Below, one piece after another: positions 44,254-55,571 of a stretch of 64,000 bases of DNA. Each line of letters opens with the position of its first letter. Positions within the stretch are counted from its first letter, which is position 1. The translations under genes were made by a program, and so were the position numbers. Under the pieces are notes generated by a model that was not told where the DNA came from, searched no databases, and saw only the letters and a program-made list of their open reading frames with translations. The stretch is from the NCBI GenBank assembly GCA_038373865.1, contig JAXGGA010002372.1, forward strand, positions 1 to 64,000. Reading direction: 5' to 3'. The stretch comes from Uloborus plumipes (taxonomy: Eukaryota; Arthropoda; Arachnida; Araneae; Uloboridae).

Positions 44254-46920
44254 GTCTTTTGACTAGACGTTTGGAATGAACTGGATTGCAGACCTTATGA
44301 CAAACGTGTAATCTGTAATCCACTTCGTTTCAAATTCTATTTGATTAATTTTAACTATGTTACGCCAAAGACAATGTTTATCAAACCAGATGCTAAAAAT
44401 ACTGCGAAAGCTTTGAAAACGCATTTTTGCATTATTTCGGCTTATTGACAGTGTAATGCTAAAAAATGTGTTCAACGAGCTTACTTAAAGATTAGATGTA
44501 GTGTCGGAGATAAATATTTCGTACAATGTTCAGTGAAACATCGCACATTTGCGAAATTAAACTTTATGGGGGAAAAGTATATTTACTTTTAAATTCATAT
44601 ACCGCTCATTGTGTGTGCAGTACTTTCGAAAATATGATTTTTTGAAATATTGCTTACTGTTTGTACTTAACCTGTATAGTAGTGTACAAAAAAAAATATA
44701 AGATAACTGCAGAACGTTTCATGATATACAAAGCTGAGTAGTGCTAACAATATGCTTGAAGACTGAGTTGAATTAAAGTGATGTCAAAGTAGCACTTGAT
44801 TCGTAGAAAAAGAATAAGTGGAAATGAAATATTGTTTTAGCAGTGTAAAATTTTACAACAGACGCGTCCTTTTTAATGTTTTTACAAAGGTTTTTGGGCA
44901 TCTCTTTACTAACCCATAGTAGTCACTCACCACGAAGTTGCTTCTTATTCTGACTAACGTAAATAAAAGGTTGTTGTTTGTAATCAGCATTTTAAAAAGG
45001 AAATTTTTTTCGGTTAGTTGTGTTCCTAGTCATCGCTAGATTTTCGCACAGCCCTTAACAGTAATCAAATTGCTTAATTTTAAAACTGGGGTGCCCAACC
45101 TTTTAGTTGTTATCTCGCCTCGAAAGTTAATATCAGTGGTGGCAAGGGTTTTAGCCTGTGCCAATGCTTCAGAAACTTTTCAAATGCATAACGCTTAACA
45201 AAATTTTGCGAGCTTAGAAAAACCAAGCTATCTGCTATTTTGAAACTGTTAGTTTAGCTGTTTTTAAAATAACAGAAAACGGTTAATAATTTTCATTCTA
45301 GTATTTTTCTTTTGAAATCACAGTAAAAAAAACTACATACTTACAGTAAAAAAAGCGTCCGCTTTTCTTATGGTAGTTGAATCGGCACAATTATCTACTT
45401 TTTTAAAACTTTAGTTGTTACTAAGTGCTAGAACTTCTAATTTGTCCATTCAACAACACAATTCAACATAATACGCAAATTTTCTTTAGTTCTTCTCAAT
45501 GTGTAGTTCTAAATCTAGCTATTACAGCAAAAAGTGGGGAGAAAAAAAATAGCGTATAAAGCTAGTAATTACTGTAGTAAAAAAATAATCTGAGCTAGAA
45601 CTTGAAATACTTTTGAATCTCAACAAGAACTTGAAATTAGTTTTCTTTGAAATAACAACTCCAGTATTGCCATCAGCCTTCGAACTTTGTCTTAGAATGC
45701 ATTAAACCCAAAAGTTAACCAAAAAAAGAAGAAAAAAATCAATGTAGTCCAATTTCCGAATGCAACTGTTTGACAGAAATTCCTCCGATTGAATAAGTGA
45801 TTTATTACTTAACTTTAGTTTGAAAGTAACCGAATCCCATTTCCTGAGATCTAATTCGGGGTAAAGTTATAGCCGTCCTGAAACGTGATATATTTCCAAA
45901 TTGAAGAACACTTAACTTTCTACTTCAATTTTATGATCTTCTTCCAGTCCCTGTAATCCATTATGCAAATTATTTTCCTCTGTTTTCCGATGGTTTCGAT
46001 ATAAATGACTGATCTGAAACCTCTTCCTTCGTGGTATCATTCTCTGAATCAATTTTTCCTTTAGGTATGCAACAATATTGATAAGAAGTAGTAGTTAGTA
46101 AGCAATTTTTGTGGAGAATGTGTATGTTTGATATTTTTTTAAAATAAAATTTTGAATTGAGCAATTGACTGAAATAATCTTACTGCTCTAAAAAGGAGAA
46201 AAATTATTTTTATGGATGATTGTTACTTTTTCACTCAAAAACTACTAAATGGTTTTTAATAAAACTTGACAATAATACCGCTTATACATCAGAGTAACAC
46301 ATAGGCTATAATTTACAAAGATAGTGTGTAAATTTTCCAGAATATTTAACGATAAGTGGGGGAAAACTTCTGCTTATTCCAAGCTATTCTGGCGTGGGCT
46401 GCAAAAACCATTAGAGCTACAACCATATACTGTAATACCGAAAACATAACGCTGAACATAGTTTATAGAAGTATAAGGCAGTATCTACATTTTACATTTG
46501 AATTACCATTAATCACCGTATTCATCTAAACATCTATCCTCAAACTATATCGTTTTTTAATACCTATTGTAGAGATCATCATCAAAAATGCTTTAACTTG
46601 CATACGTTACCGTTACACAATTAAGAACAAGGGTTTCTAGAAGTAACCCTGTTTGATAAGCCTCAATTATTAAACAGAGGAACCAATTTTGGTAAATTTT
46701 GGAAAAAAGATAGTTAGGACCTTGAAGAAGAAAATCATCTACTCGGAATGATAATCCTGCGCAGACAAAGTCACGCGCACAGTTAGTTCAGGATAAACGT
46801 TGCAATAACTTGAATTAACACTTCTGCATATTTAGTGTTTATCAGTGCAACTATATTTACTTTTATAAAAAATTAAGCTTTGTAATGAAATTAATATTAA
46901 ATATGAATGCAAATTATTTC
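44254..46920. other. Gene-free AT-rich stretch
   Basis: Unique-looking AT-rich sequence. One minus-strand exon-like segment at 45970-46063 (IDSENDTTKEEVSDQSFISK) is discussed as a finding. No repeats shared with the rest of the window were seen. Confidence 0.35.
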
Positions 46921-46923
46921 ACA

Positions 46924-46965
46924 CTAGCAAAATTACCCATCGTTGCCTGGGTCAGTAATAATTTA
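46924..46965 (-). mobile_element. Possible Helitron-like 3' end
   Basis: The minus strand reads GACCCAGGCAACGATGGGTA, ATTTTG, CTAG and then T. This resembles the GGGCAACGCCGGG-type hairpin plus CTAG that closes many arthropod Helitrons. The 5' end was not found to the right, so extent and identity are uncertain. Confidence 0.4.
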
Positions 46966-48459
46966 TAGAAACAATTTATACTCACCTTTGGGGGGGGGGG
47001 AGGGTTTCCTAAACTGAAAAAATGCAAAGCACACCACTTTGACGATTTTTAAAATTTCACCAAATTTGTGGTAACTTTTTTTGGATACCTAGGATAATTT
47101 TGCTCCCCTCCCTACTTTATGAAAATACATTAAGTATTATTATGTCACTAATTTTTGTCTCAGAGAAATAGCCATCAAATGCTGAGATACTATTGCTGAC
47201 CATAAAATGACGCTAAAACTTTTTGTCCTCAATGATTTCGAAATTAATAGAGAACATTTGACGATTATTTGTGCAAAAACGAAAATTAATGGTTATTGTA
47301 GTTTTGTATAAGGGTTTGATTAATTTAGTATGAGGATTACCTTACGTTTTTACCATAATTTAAAAAGGTTTTTATTGGATACATACGGAATCGGCCAACA
47401 AAAGAAAAAAAAACTAAACTTTTCAAATGTGGGAGTAGTATTTCGATGATTGAGATTTTGCCGCAGTCGATAAATAGCAGACAATAACCGTTTTATTTTG
47501 GTTACGTAGTGTAAGAAGTAAAATATTATTACGTAGTCTTTGGCACAAAAACTGGCGTCAGTTGAAAAAATCGCCGATCATCTCAGTTATTAAAATCTTG
47601 CATTTAGCATTTAGCATCCCAGAGACCCCCGTACCTACCAATTTGCTTGGATTAACCGATTATTAAAATACCAAAAAGTTGTATTTAAAGCTCTATCAAA
47701 TTAGAGAATAATGAACCTTATTAGTTGCCAATCTCATCTAGCGATTACGTTACCGATACTCTAAAACATATTTACAAAACTCGCGAACTGTTTTAATGGC
47801 TTTTGATTTTATAAATACTTTAGTAATGAAGAGAGCGAGCCAATTACATTACTAAAGTTCAGGTAGTATACAGTGTTCGGTCCTTTGAATACTGCAATAC
47901 AAGCACAGTCTAAGCATCTGAAATAAAATAACGGCATTTGAATAGCATTTGAATCAGCAGATTTTATATCCTTTTCAAATGCCTGAAATTAAGAGAGGAA
48001 GTAATTGCAGCGCAAACTTTGGTGACTTTGTTCAAAATACTTCTCTTTGCATTCTGTATGTTCAAAATACAACTTTGTACGTAACTTACGAAAAAACTAT
48101 TTTTTCTTTCGAATAATTTTCATAAACAGTAACAATCAATACTAAATTTGAAGTTTTTGTTTTGTGAATGAAAGTACTAACAAGAAACAAATTGCTTCTC
48201 GTTCATCACAAAACAGACCCCGCAGTAAAATAAGTTACACAGACTGCTGGTTTAGTTGAGAATGCCGCTCTACGTAAGACAATATGTTTTATATTAGCAC
48301 GAATAACGGGAACTTCCAGTTTTATTTCCTTGCATAAAGTATATTCAAATTTGCAATACTTTTTGACTCATTCTTTGTGAAAAGTAAAGCTTTGTGGACC
48401 CACCTGCACAATCACATTTTCCTGTAAGACTAAGAGCAAACATTGGTACGATTTACACG
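46966..48459. other. Gene-free AT-rich stretch
   Basis: AT-rich with a G run at 46991. The part near 46924 may be Helitron interior. No ORF or repeat partner was recognised. Confidence 0.35.
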
Positions 48460-48463
48460 TTAA

Positions 48464-48969
48464 TTTCTGACATTTTTTTTTTTTAAAGATATTTTGTATA
48501 CTGGTTACAAACTGTTTAATGGACAGGAAAAATAATAAACAAAATATTATGTAAAAAATAATTTTTTTATTAAGGAAAGAAAAATCGTCCCTTAAAAGTT
48601 ACGATAAGACCCCAGAGGGTACATACTTTTTTTACTAAAATGTTTTTCTGCCTAAGATATAATATTTAAAAAAGACATTTTATCAGAAGAAATAAAATCA
48701 GCAATTAGCATTAACTGGGAAACTGGGAATAACTTTGAAAACTTAGCTTTTTTTTCTTGATTGTGAACGATAGAATTTTTGATAAAGATCATATTAAACC
48801 TGCTACAGAACACACTTTACAATGGTTACGTGCTGCAATCTGTAAATAACGAATTGAAACATTACCAAGGTACTAATTGAGCACTATTATTTGGTTGAGA
48901 TGTTTATTTTGGGGAAATTCAAACCTTTTTTTGACGCGTCCCTAAAAAGGGACGCTAGTCATTAATGGG
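48464..48969 (-). mobile_element. TTAA-flanked piggyBac-like MITE, copy 4
   Basis: Same family as 11651-12160, inverted. TTAA lies at 48460-48463 and 48970-48973. The left end has lost CCCATTAATG (it starts TTTCTGACAT), and the right end is intact (CTAGTCATTAATGGG). Confidence 0.82.
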
Positions 48970-48973
48970 TTAA

Positions 48974-49604
48974 AATAGCCATTTTAGACGTCACCAAGTA
49001 ATTTATCGCGAGACTTTTTGTAACGTCTGTATGTTCGCCAGTATGTAATGTCATAACGCAAGAGCTGTATGCAGCATAAGATTGAAATTTGGTAGTCTGA
49101 AATTTTATCGTGCGACCTCTATCAAATGTGCGCAAGCGACAAGTCACTTCTAATTTTCTCGAAATACGAAGGAAATGCAAAGTAACATTCAATGAGAAAT
49201 AGCAAGCGAACAAAACTGAAGTCATCAGGGAGTGCGTTTCCTTAAACGCATTATCCCTCTTTTTGGGAAGAGTTTGTGGCTATAAGGAGCAAAGTTCAAA
49301 AACAGACAGTATCTAGGTGTGTGAATTATCTTGTATTGTTCGCCTCACCTTTTAATTACACTTCATTGATGTCAAAGGGCTCTTTACACAATAATCAATA
49401 TTATGAGTTAATAAAAAAATATGGTATATTTAACAGGCTTACAAGTTAAGTAGTATAGTACACACTTTTGTTCTGTTTCTTCGGCCTTTTGTAGTAACGT
49501 ATACTAAAGCGAGCCTTATGTCCCCTTGATATGTTTTGAGCCTGAAACTTAAAAGTGATACTGAGTTATTTAAATAGGGCAGCGTAAAGGTTATTTGTAA
49601 AACA
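48974..49604. other. Gene-free stretch
   Basis: The first 250 bp are less AT-rich (TAACGTCTGTATGTTCGCC) and give an 87-residue minus-strand frame without recognised features. It may be an unidentified repeat. The rest is AT-rich. Confidence 0.35.
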
Positions 49605-49612
49605 GTTGTAAC

Positions 49613-49782
49613 CAGGCTCGTAATTTCAAGTTATTCCGAAGGGGAGAGGCCAAAAGGTGCAAACACAATGCAATTTCATCTGAAAACAGCACAAACCACC
49701 CCCACTTATATGTTAATACGCTGGTTTTCCAAAGCCAGGGGCTGGCAATTGACCCGCCTGATCCGCCTAAATGACAGGCCTG
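49613..49782 (-). mobile_element. hAT-like MITE, copy A, 170 bp
   Basis: Ends CAGGCTCGTAATTTCAAG and CAGGCCTGTCATTTAGG (each read inward) are flanked by GTTGTAAC (49605-49612) and GTTGTAAT (49783-49790), an 8-bp duplication with one change. The interior GCAAACACAATGCAATTTCA is shared, inverted, with copy B at 51849. Confidence 0.8.
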
Positions 49783-49790
49783 GTTGTAAT

Positions 49791-51840
49791 GTAACAAACA
49801 ATAATCTCGTATAGTCTATGCCTCGAAGCAATGTAGCAACAACCACGTACTGCATCACCTGCGGCAATACTTCGAAATCTTTTTAACTGAAAACATTTCC
49901 TGCATTCACTACTTTTTGAACGACTTACAACAACCAATCTGAAAGTGTTAATTCGTTGCAGTGCTCCTCAAGTAGAAGTTAAATATTGGAATGTTTTGTA
50001 GAGAAAATATTTCCAAGCCTGCATAAAAGGCTTCATTAAATCAACCTCAAAATAAAATTTACATGAGATATTTATATGGTTATTTAATTTCAACAATATT
50101 GAAAAGTTCCTTTGATGCCAGGTGTTAAACATGTATCCATTTTTCAAAAAGCATGAACAAGAAATCATAGAAAGACTTTGAAATACAATTTAATAAAATA
50201 GAGAAATTACAAAAACTAATAGCAATAACAAATACCTTAATTGTTAAATCGGCAAGAAAAACAGACATGGCATTTTCAGTACCTCAAATGAAACAAATCC
50301 AACAAAGAACTATTTTTAATATATTTTAACTGAAAAAGAAACACATTTAGACTACCATGATACAAAGTCGTAAGCGAATAGCTCAAAAAAGATAAAGTAT
50401 TTCATATAACTAGCAAGCACGTGAATTCGAAAATAATTTTTTAAAACCAAAAGCACGTAACGTCTATTTCAGAAAACCGAAAACTTACTTTAAAATGCAA
50501 TTTTATGAATCCCTTACTTCATAAACAACACTTAAGTGAATTACTATGTCTCACATTTTACGTTATGTAAGAAAATCATGTGACCACAGATTACTCTAAT
50601 ACTTGCTTATTTTCCTTGTAAGATATTTTCACATAGTTACACTTCTCTTCGAGGTTTCTATTACGTATTTAACAGGCTGATCTTGAGGAAACAAGATGTA
50701 CACAAAATATTACACAACCCTATTAGCATAAGGTGTTTTAATTAATAAAAATTGCATTTTCATACAAATAACCAATTTATTTACTTTATTACCTCTGATT
50801 CATATTATACTTAAATTCGGTTACATTGTAAAATTTTCTGAATTAAAATTCAAAAATAATTTTACATTCAACTTTTTAAAGAACCGTTATACCTCCTTTC
50901 TGAATATTTAAACTAAAGGCATTTCCTCTGAGTAAATGATTTATCACAAAACTTTAGTTAAGTTTCAAAAGCATCTGAATCCAATTTCCTGAAAACTGAA
51001 CAGCTCAAACTACTTCAACACTCAACACTGAAACAAGATACACTTAAGCGGATGTTGACTTTGAATTTGCTATTCAGATTTTATGATAGTTTCCCTCCCT
51101 TTACTTTATTTTATAATTCTCTTTCATTTTCCAGACTTATCCAGGACTCGAAAAATATTTTTCTTCGTTCAACCACTGTCTACTTCGAGCTTTTTACTCA
51201 ATCAAAGTAGAAATGGACTAATGAATAGAGTGCGCCAACTTTGATTGAGCCTTAAAGCATTCCACGTAAGAGGAAATGAAAGAGGTCTTTTATTTATTGA
51301 TCTTCAAGGAATTGCTTCTTTTTTTCCGAAAGAATTCAGAAAGTTTCGATGAAAGATTCGGTATCGGTGATGCTGATTAATGCAAACGGAAATTAAGCTA
51401 AAAATTTTCATACAGTTTAGTAGACTACTTTTCTTACCGAAGTAAACTAATCAAGTGACTAAAGCCACTATTCCTTTTCATTGCTAAAGGATTGAGGCAT
51501 TGGAGGGAAAATTCTGTTGAGTCTTAGTTTCGTATTGCTAGCCTGTTTCATTTTTTTTTTCGATAAACACTTGGGCTATTTGGATAAATGAAAGTTTTTC
51601 GATTTAGTGAAATATGATGAATAAATGCACAAGAACTTGATTTGGCTTCTGTATCGATTTGGGAAGCTCTTTCCAAGATTGTGACAAACAAAGCGAAATT
51701 TGTAATCAAGTCAGCAACTAATGTCGCCAAAATCACATGCGGGGTACGTATTTTGACACACAAAATATATTTTTTTTTCAATTGCATTTTCAAACGATTG
51801 AGTTGAAATATATTTTGATGTTTAGAGAATGGAAATATGA
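49791..51840. other. Gene-free AT-rich stretch
   Basis: Unique-looking AT-rich sequence. A possible exon at 51615-51743 ends at GGG|GTACGT and is discussed as a finding. No repeats were recognised. Confidence 0.35.
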
Positions 51841-51848
51841 ATAGGAAA

Positions 51849-52030
51849 CAGGTGAGTCATTTAGGAGGGGGACAAGGGGTCGTTTGCCTCTCCCCCCACA
51901 GCTTTTTTGAGAAATTAATGTATTTGCATATGCGTGGGCATGGTTTTTGTTATTGTCTGATGAAATTGCATTGTGTTTGCACCCTTTGACCCCCCCCCCA
52001 CCCCTGGAAAAATTTGAAATGACCGGCCTG
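51849..52030 (+). mobile_element. hAT-like MITE, copy B, 182 bp
   Basis: Ends CAGGTGAGTCATTTAGG and CAGGCCGGTCATTTCAAAT (read inward) are flanked by the exact 8-bp repeat ATAGGAAA (51841-51848 and 52031-52038). The interior GATGAAATTGCATTGTGTTT links it to copy A. It contains C runs not present in A. Confidence 0.88.
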
Positions 52031-52038
52031 ATAGGAAA

Positions 52039-52700
52039 TTAGAAAATGAAACCCATTTAACTCTAATGCAACAATAACTCTTGTTTGCGTTGTTGCTTTA
52101 ATAAAAGTTCTTTAACAGTAACTGAAATTATAGATTGCTTAAATCATCTTTCTTCTTCTCCTAGAGCACTTGATTTTAGTGTTTGAACTATTCTTAGTTG
52201 AATAGTTTATATACAGATGATGAGTGCAAATCAATCGGTGAGTGCAAAAACATCAATCAAAAAAATTCAAAAATTCGTTTTTCGTAGAAACATGTTCTGG
52301 AAGACAAGTTGCGTGTTGACAGCAAAAATTACGTCAATCAGGCTGGTAGTTCCAAAGTTACGGGGCCTCCCTTCTGAACGTTGAGCGCAGAAACGACGTG
52401 AGTCCAGTGACTGACGTTGTTTATGCACCCAACGCTAGAACGAGCATGACTTTCTAAGGGCGCGCATTCGTTCCCAACGATTAGATTTCGGTACTATTAA
52501 GAGGACGATACATAAAACTGATCGGATTTACGCACCTTAACACTAACGCAGCCAGAATTTTCTTGGGGGGGGGGGGGGGGTAATCAAAACACTATTTTCT
52601 CGAGTAAAAGACATTGTGTATTAGATTTTCAACAATGTTTAAACCAAACTCTATGTGGTTCTGTCCCTATCTCCCCTTCGCTGCTCCCCACTGACCTGAT
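52039..52700. other. Gene-free stretch with a G run
   Basis: GAGTGCAAAAACATCAATC at 52232 resembles the end of the MITE at 55314, but no second end was found. A run of about 17 Gs lies at 52563-52580. The 52330-52560 segment is less AT-rich, with no recognised frame. Confidence 0.4.
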
Positions 52701-52712
52701 TAATATGAAGAG

Positions 52713-53181
52713 TTGTGTGCTCAGACCAGTAACAGCTTTCACGTCACCAAGCTACTCTCCTTGGACATAAACAAATTTGATGATTGGTGGAAGGACTTAT
52801 ACAAAAAAGAAAAAAGCTTAAACAGAGAATGGCGAGGGGAAAATGTGAAGAAAGAGACAAAATTTAAGTTTACCCCCACTCGATACAAGGAGTTCCCCAT
52901 AGCTTTAAGGAAAAAGGGGTTATCGCGGCACATACTTTCTTTGATTGGAGCTTGCTAAGCTGCTGAAGCTTACTTCCCGAAAAGTTGCTTTTGCTTCAAA
53001 CCATGCCTATCCTTCAGGGCACGTTCCAACCAACATAAATAAAATGGGAAATACCAACAAGAAGTTCTGTCAAGAACTAAACAAGCCTACTTTCCCGTAC
53101 ATCGACATCGGCATTCTAGCATCTGATCAATATTCTCTTGAATATCTGAAACTGAAAATTATGTCAAACATACCTTTATAG
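52713..53181 (+). pseudogene. Frameshifted transposon-borne ORF, unknown family
   Basis: Two overlapping frames appear to be one former ORF broken at about 52945. The first has TKLLSLDINKFDDWWKDLYK, then KKETKFKFTPTRYKEFPIAL. The second has HVPTNINKMGNTNKKFCQEL, then PTFPYIDIGIL, ending in SNIPL and a stop at 53181. The composition is protein-like and its 3' part is repeated at 25117-25235, so it belongs to the repeat family. The WW/DLYKK and FTPxRYKEF pattern reminds me of uncharacterised ORFs in arthropod DNA transposons, but I cannot name the superfamily. Both frames start at non-ATG codons, consistent with loss of the 5' part. Confidence 0.5.
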
Positions 53182-53825
53182 CACTTAAAGCTGATTTCTA
53201 AAAGCAAAATATACCCCTCTCATCAGATGAAATGGACACGTAAAAAGTAAATAAACGAGTAAATAAAGTTTTGTCGCACCTTTTAAAGAATGTAACTGTT
53301 ATAGTTCTTCCGTAGAAAAATTCCACAATCGTTTTCAAAAGAAAAAAAAATAAATAAATAAAATAAAAGTACAAAGAACATCAAAACACATTTTATCAAA
53401 GAAAGAAAAAAAAACCTCGTTCGTTAATAAAATGTCTCGAATTTTATTTTTAATCCGTTGCCAGTTGTTAAATATAAATAAAGAATAAAATGCTCTCGTG
53501 AATGAAAAATTTTTGTAAACAAAAAAAAATCGTCTGCCAAAAAAATAATAATAATAATAATAATAAATTAAACAAAAAAAATAAATAAATAAACAAAAAA
53601 TCGTCTGCCCAGTCAGTCATTTTTTTCTGAGTCTGCATTTCCGCCATGTTTGCGGAGTCGGAGTCGGAATCAGAGTCCTCACAGAAGATTATTCAGAAAA
53701 GTACTTTACAATACATTATTTATCAAAACCATTTTCTTACAAAGTTAGTTTGAAGGAAATCCGCCTTTAAGTTCAGAATCAACATTCAATTTAAATTTCC
53801 CAGTAGGCGCTCATGTTAAAAATTT

Positions 53826-54700
53826 TTCTGAACGGTTCATCATTGAACGAAAAATGGTTCAAATTGAAAAGTGAAATATGGGAATGAGTCTCTCCGAGAT
53901 CTTTCGAACAAAAAAAAGTTTATTCAATTCGGACGGTTCACTTAAAAGTTATTAGGTGGAGAAAGGTTGCTTGAACGGTTCAATGTTGAACGAAAAAATG
54001 TTCAAATTGAAAATTTAAATACGGTAATGAAGTATCCTTGCCGAGATCTTTCGAACAAAAAAAAGTTTGTTTAAATCGGACTGTTCACTCAAAAGTTATT
54101 AGGGGTAGAGCTTGTTTGAACGGTTCAATGTTGAACGAAAAATTGTTCAAATCGAAAATTTAAAAACGGGAATGAAGTATTCTTGATAAGATCTTTCGAA
54201 CAAAAAAAAGTTTATTCAATTCGGACGGTTCACTCAAAAGTTATTAGGTGGGAAAGGTTGCTTAACGGTTCAATGTTGAACCAAAAATGTTCAAATTAAA
54301 ATTTAAATACGGTAATAAAGTATCCTTGCCGAGATGCTTCGAACAAAAAAAAGTTGTTTAAATCGGACTGTTCACTCAAAAGTTATTAGGGGTGACAGCT
54401 TGTTTGAACGGTTCAATGTTGAACGAAAAATTGTTCAAATCGAAAATGTAGATACGGGAATGAAGTATCCTTGAAAAGATCTTTCGAACAAAAAAAAGTT
54501 TGTTCAAATCGGACTGTTAACTAAAAAGTCAGTCTCGCGGGACAGGTTGTTTGAACGGCTCAAATTTGAACCAAAAATTGTTCAAATCGAAAAATCAAAT
54601 ATGGGAATGAGCTGTACTCGCCGAGATCTTTCCAACAAAAAAAATTTCGTTCAAATCGGAATGTTCATTCAAAAGTTATTAGGGGGGGACAGACAGACCG
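53826..54700 (+). repeat. 143-bp tandem array, about six units
   Basis: Each unit runs GAACGGTTCAATGTTGAACG, AAAAATTGTTCAAATCG, GAGATCTTTCGAACAAAAAA, then GGACTGTTCACTCAAAAGTT and ATTAGG. Units start near 53832, 53975, 54119, 54263, 54407 and 54555. GTTCAA and TTGAAC half-sites recur, so each unit is itself partly palindromic. Copy 1 of the transposon has only two units (24190-24475). Confidence 0.85.
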
Positions 54701-54724
54701 ACCGACAGACTGACCGACCGACAC
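54688..54724 (+). repeat. (GACA)n/(GACC)n microsatellite
   Basis: Alternating GACA, GACC and GACT tetramers directly after the last 143-bp unit. Confidence 0.85.
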
Positions 54725-54894
54725 AAATTCCCCATCTCAATACCCTACTTTCAAATTTTTAATTTTTCGATGTTTATTTCAATTTTTTTTTTTCTTTTTG
54801 ACTTTGTTTTGGACTTGGCGATATTTTTTAGATGCATTGGGCCACTTTTAATGCTTTTTTCGTCTCTTTTATTTTTAACGGGAAAGTAGGCTAA

Positions 54895-55310
54895 AATGGT
54901 GATTGTATGTATTCCTGAAAACTTTTTTTGTGAGGAACTATTTACCTGATCAAAGACTTCACATGATGGCAGAACATGATCTATTTTAAGAGATATACAT
55001 ACCCAAATTTTTTTTGTTCCTCTTTTATTGGTGCTGATTTAGCAATCGCTTCTCAATTTTTGTTATAACCTACCACTGTTGTTGATAACCCATATTCCTT
55101 ATACTGTAAAGTTTTAAAAATCTTTATTTCTTTTGATTTCGTAATTTTTTTTAACAATGTATGAGTAAAACTGATCTGTTCTTAGAGCTTAATCATTTTT
55201 TGAAGTCATGTTTCACAATAATAAAGCAAGAGCTACTTCATATCTGATGAAAGCATAAATAAATATAAACTTTTAATGTATGATAACTTTTTTCCCAAGT
55301 GTAAAAGCCT
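54895..55310. other. Gene-free AT-rich stretch
   Basis: AT-rich. Nothing recognised. Confidence 0.4.
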
Positions 55311-55313
55311 ATT

Positions 55314-55525
55314 GAGTGCAAAAACAACATCAAAATTATATTTTAAATTTTCACGAGCCCGATTTAGATTAAATCTATGTAGTTTTTGCATGATAGCAAC
55401 ATACCTGCATGTTATGATGCAGGAAAAAAAGAATTGTTCAAATATTTAAAAGTTTGGAGGAGCTATAACGTTTTTTCTCTCTCCTGAAAAATTTGAAATT
55501 CTTGACTGATGCTGTTTTTGCACTC
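55314..55525. mobile_element. MITE with GAGTGCAAAAAC ends
   Basis: GAGTGCAAAAACAACATC at the left is mirrored by GATGCTGTTTTTGCACTC at the right, 212 bp apart. A related end occurs at 52232. The target duplication is not clear. Confidence 0.6.
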
Positions 55526-55571
55526 ATCGATTCAAATACAGGAAGTTTATATACAGATGAGGACATTTGAA

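Larger units (their letters stand above)
53051..54893 (+). mobile_element. Transposon 3' segment, copy 2, array expanded
   Basis: The inverted partner of 24011-25235, starting in the ORF fragment above and ending at ACGGGAAAGTAGGCT. It carries A-rich microsatellites (AAAT/AAT repeats, 53340-53600), GGAGTCGGAGTCGGAATC at 53655, the 143-bp array, and a GACA/GACC microsatellite. It is about 600 bp longer than copy 1, mostly through array expansion. Confidence 0.7.
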
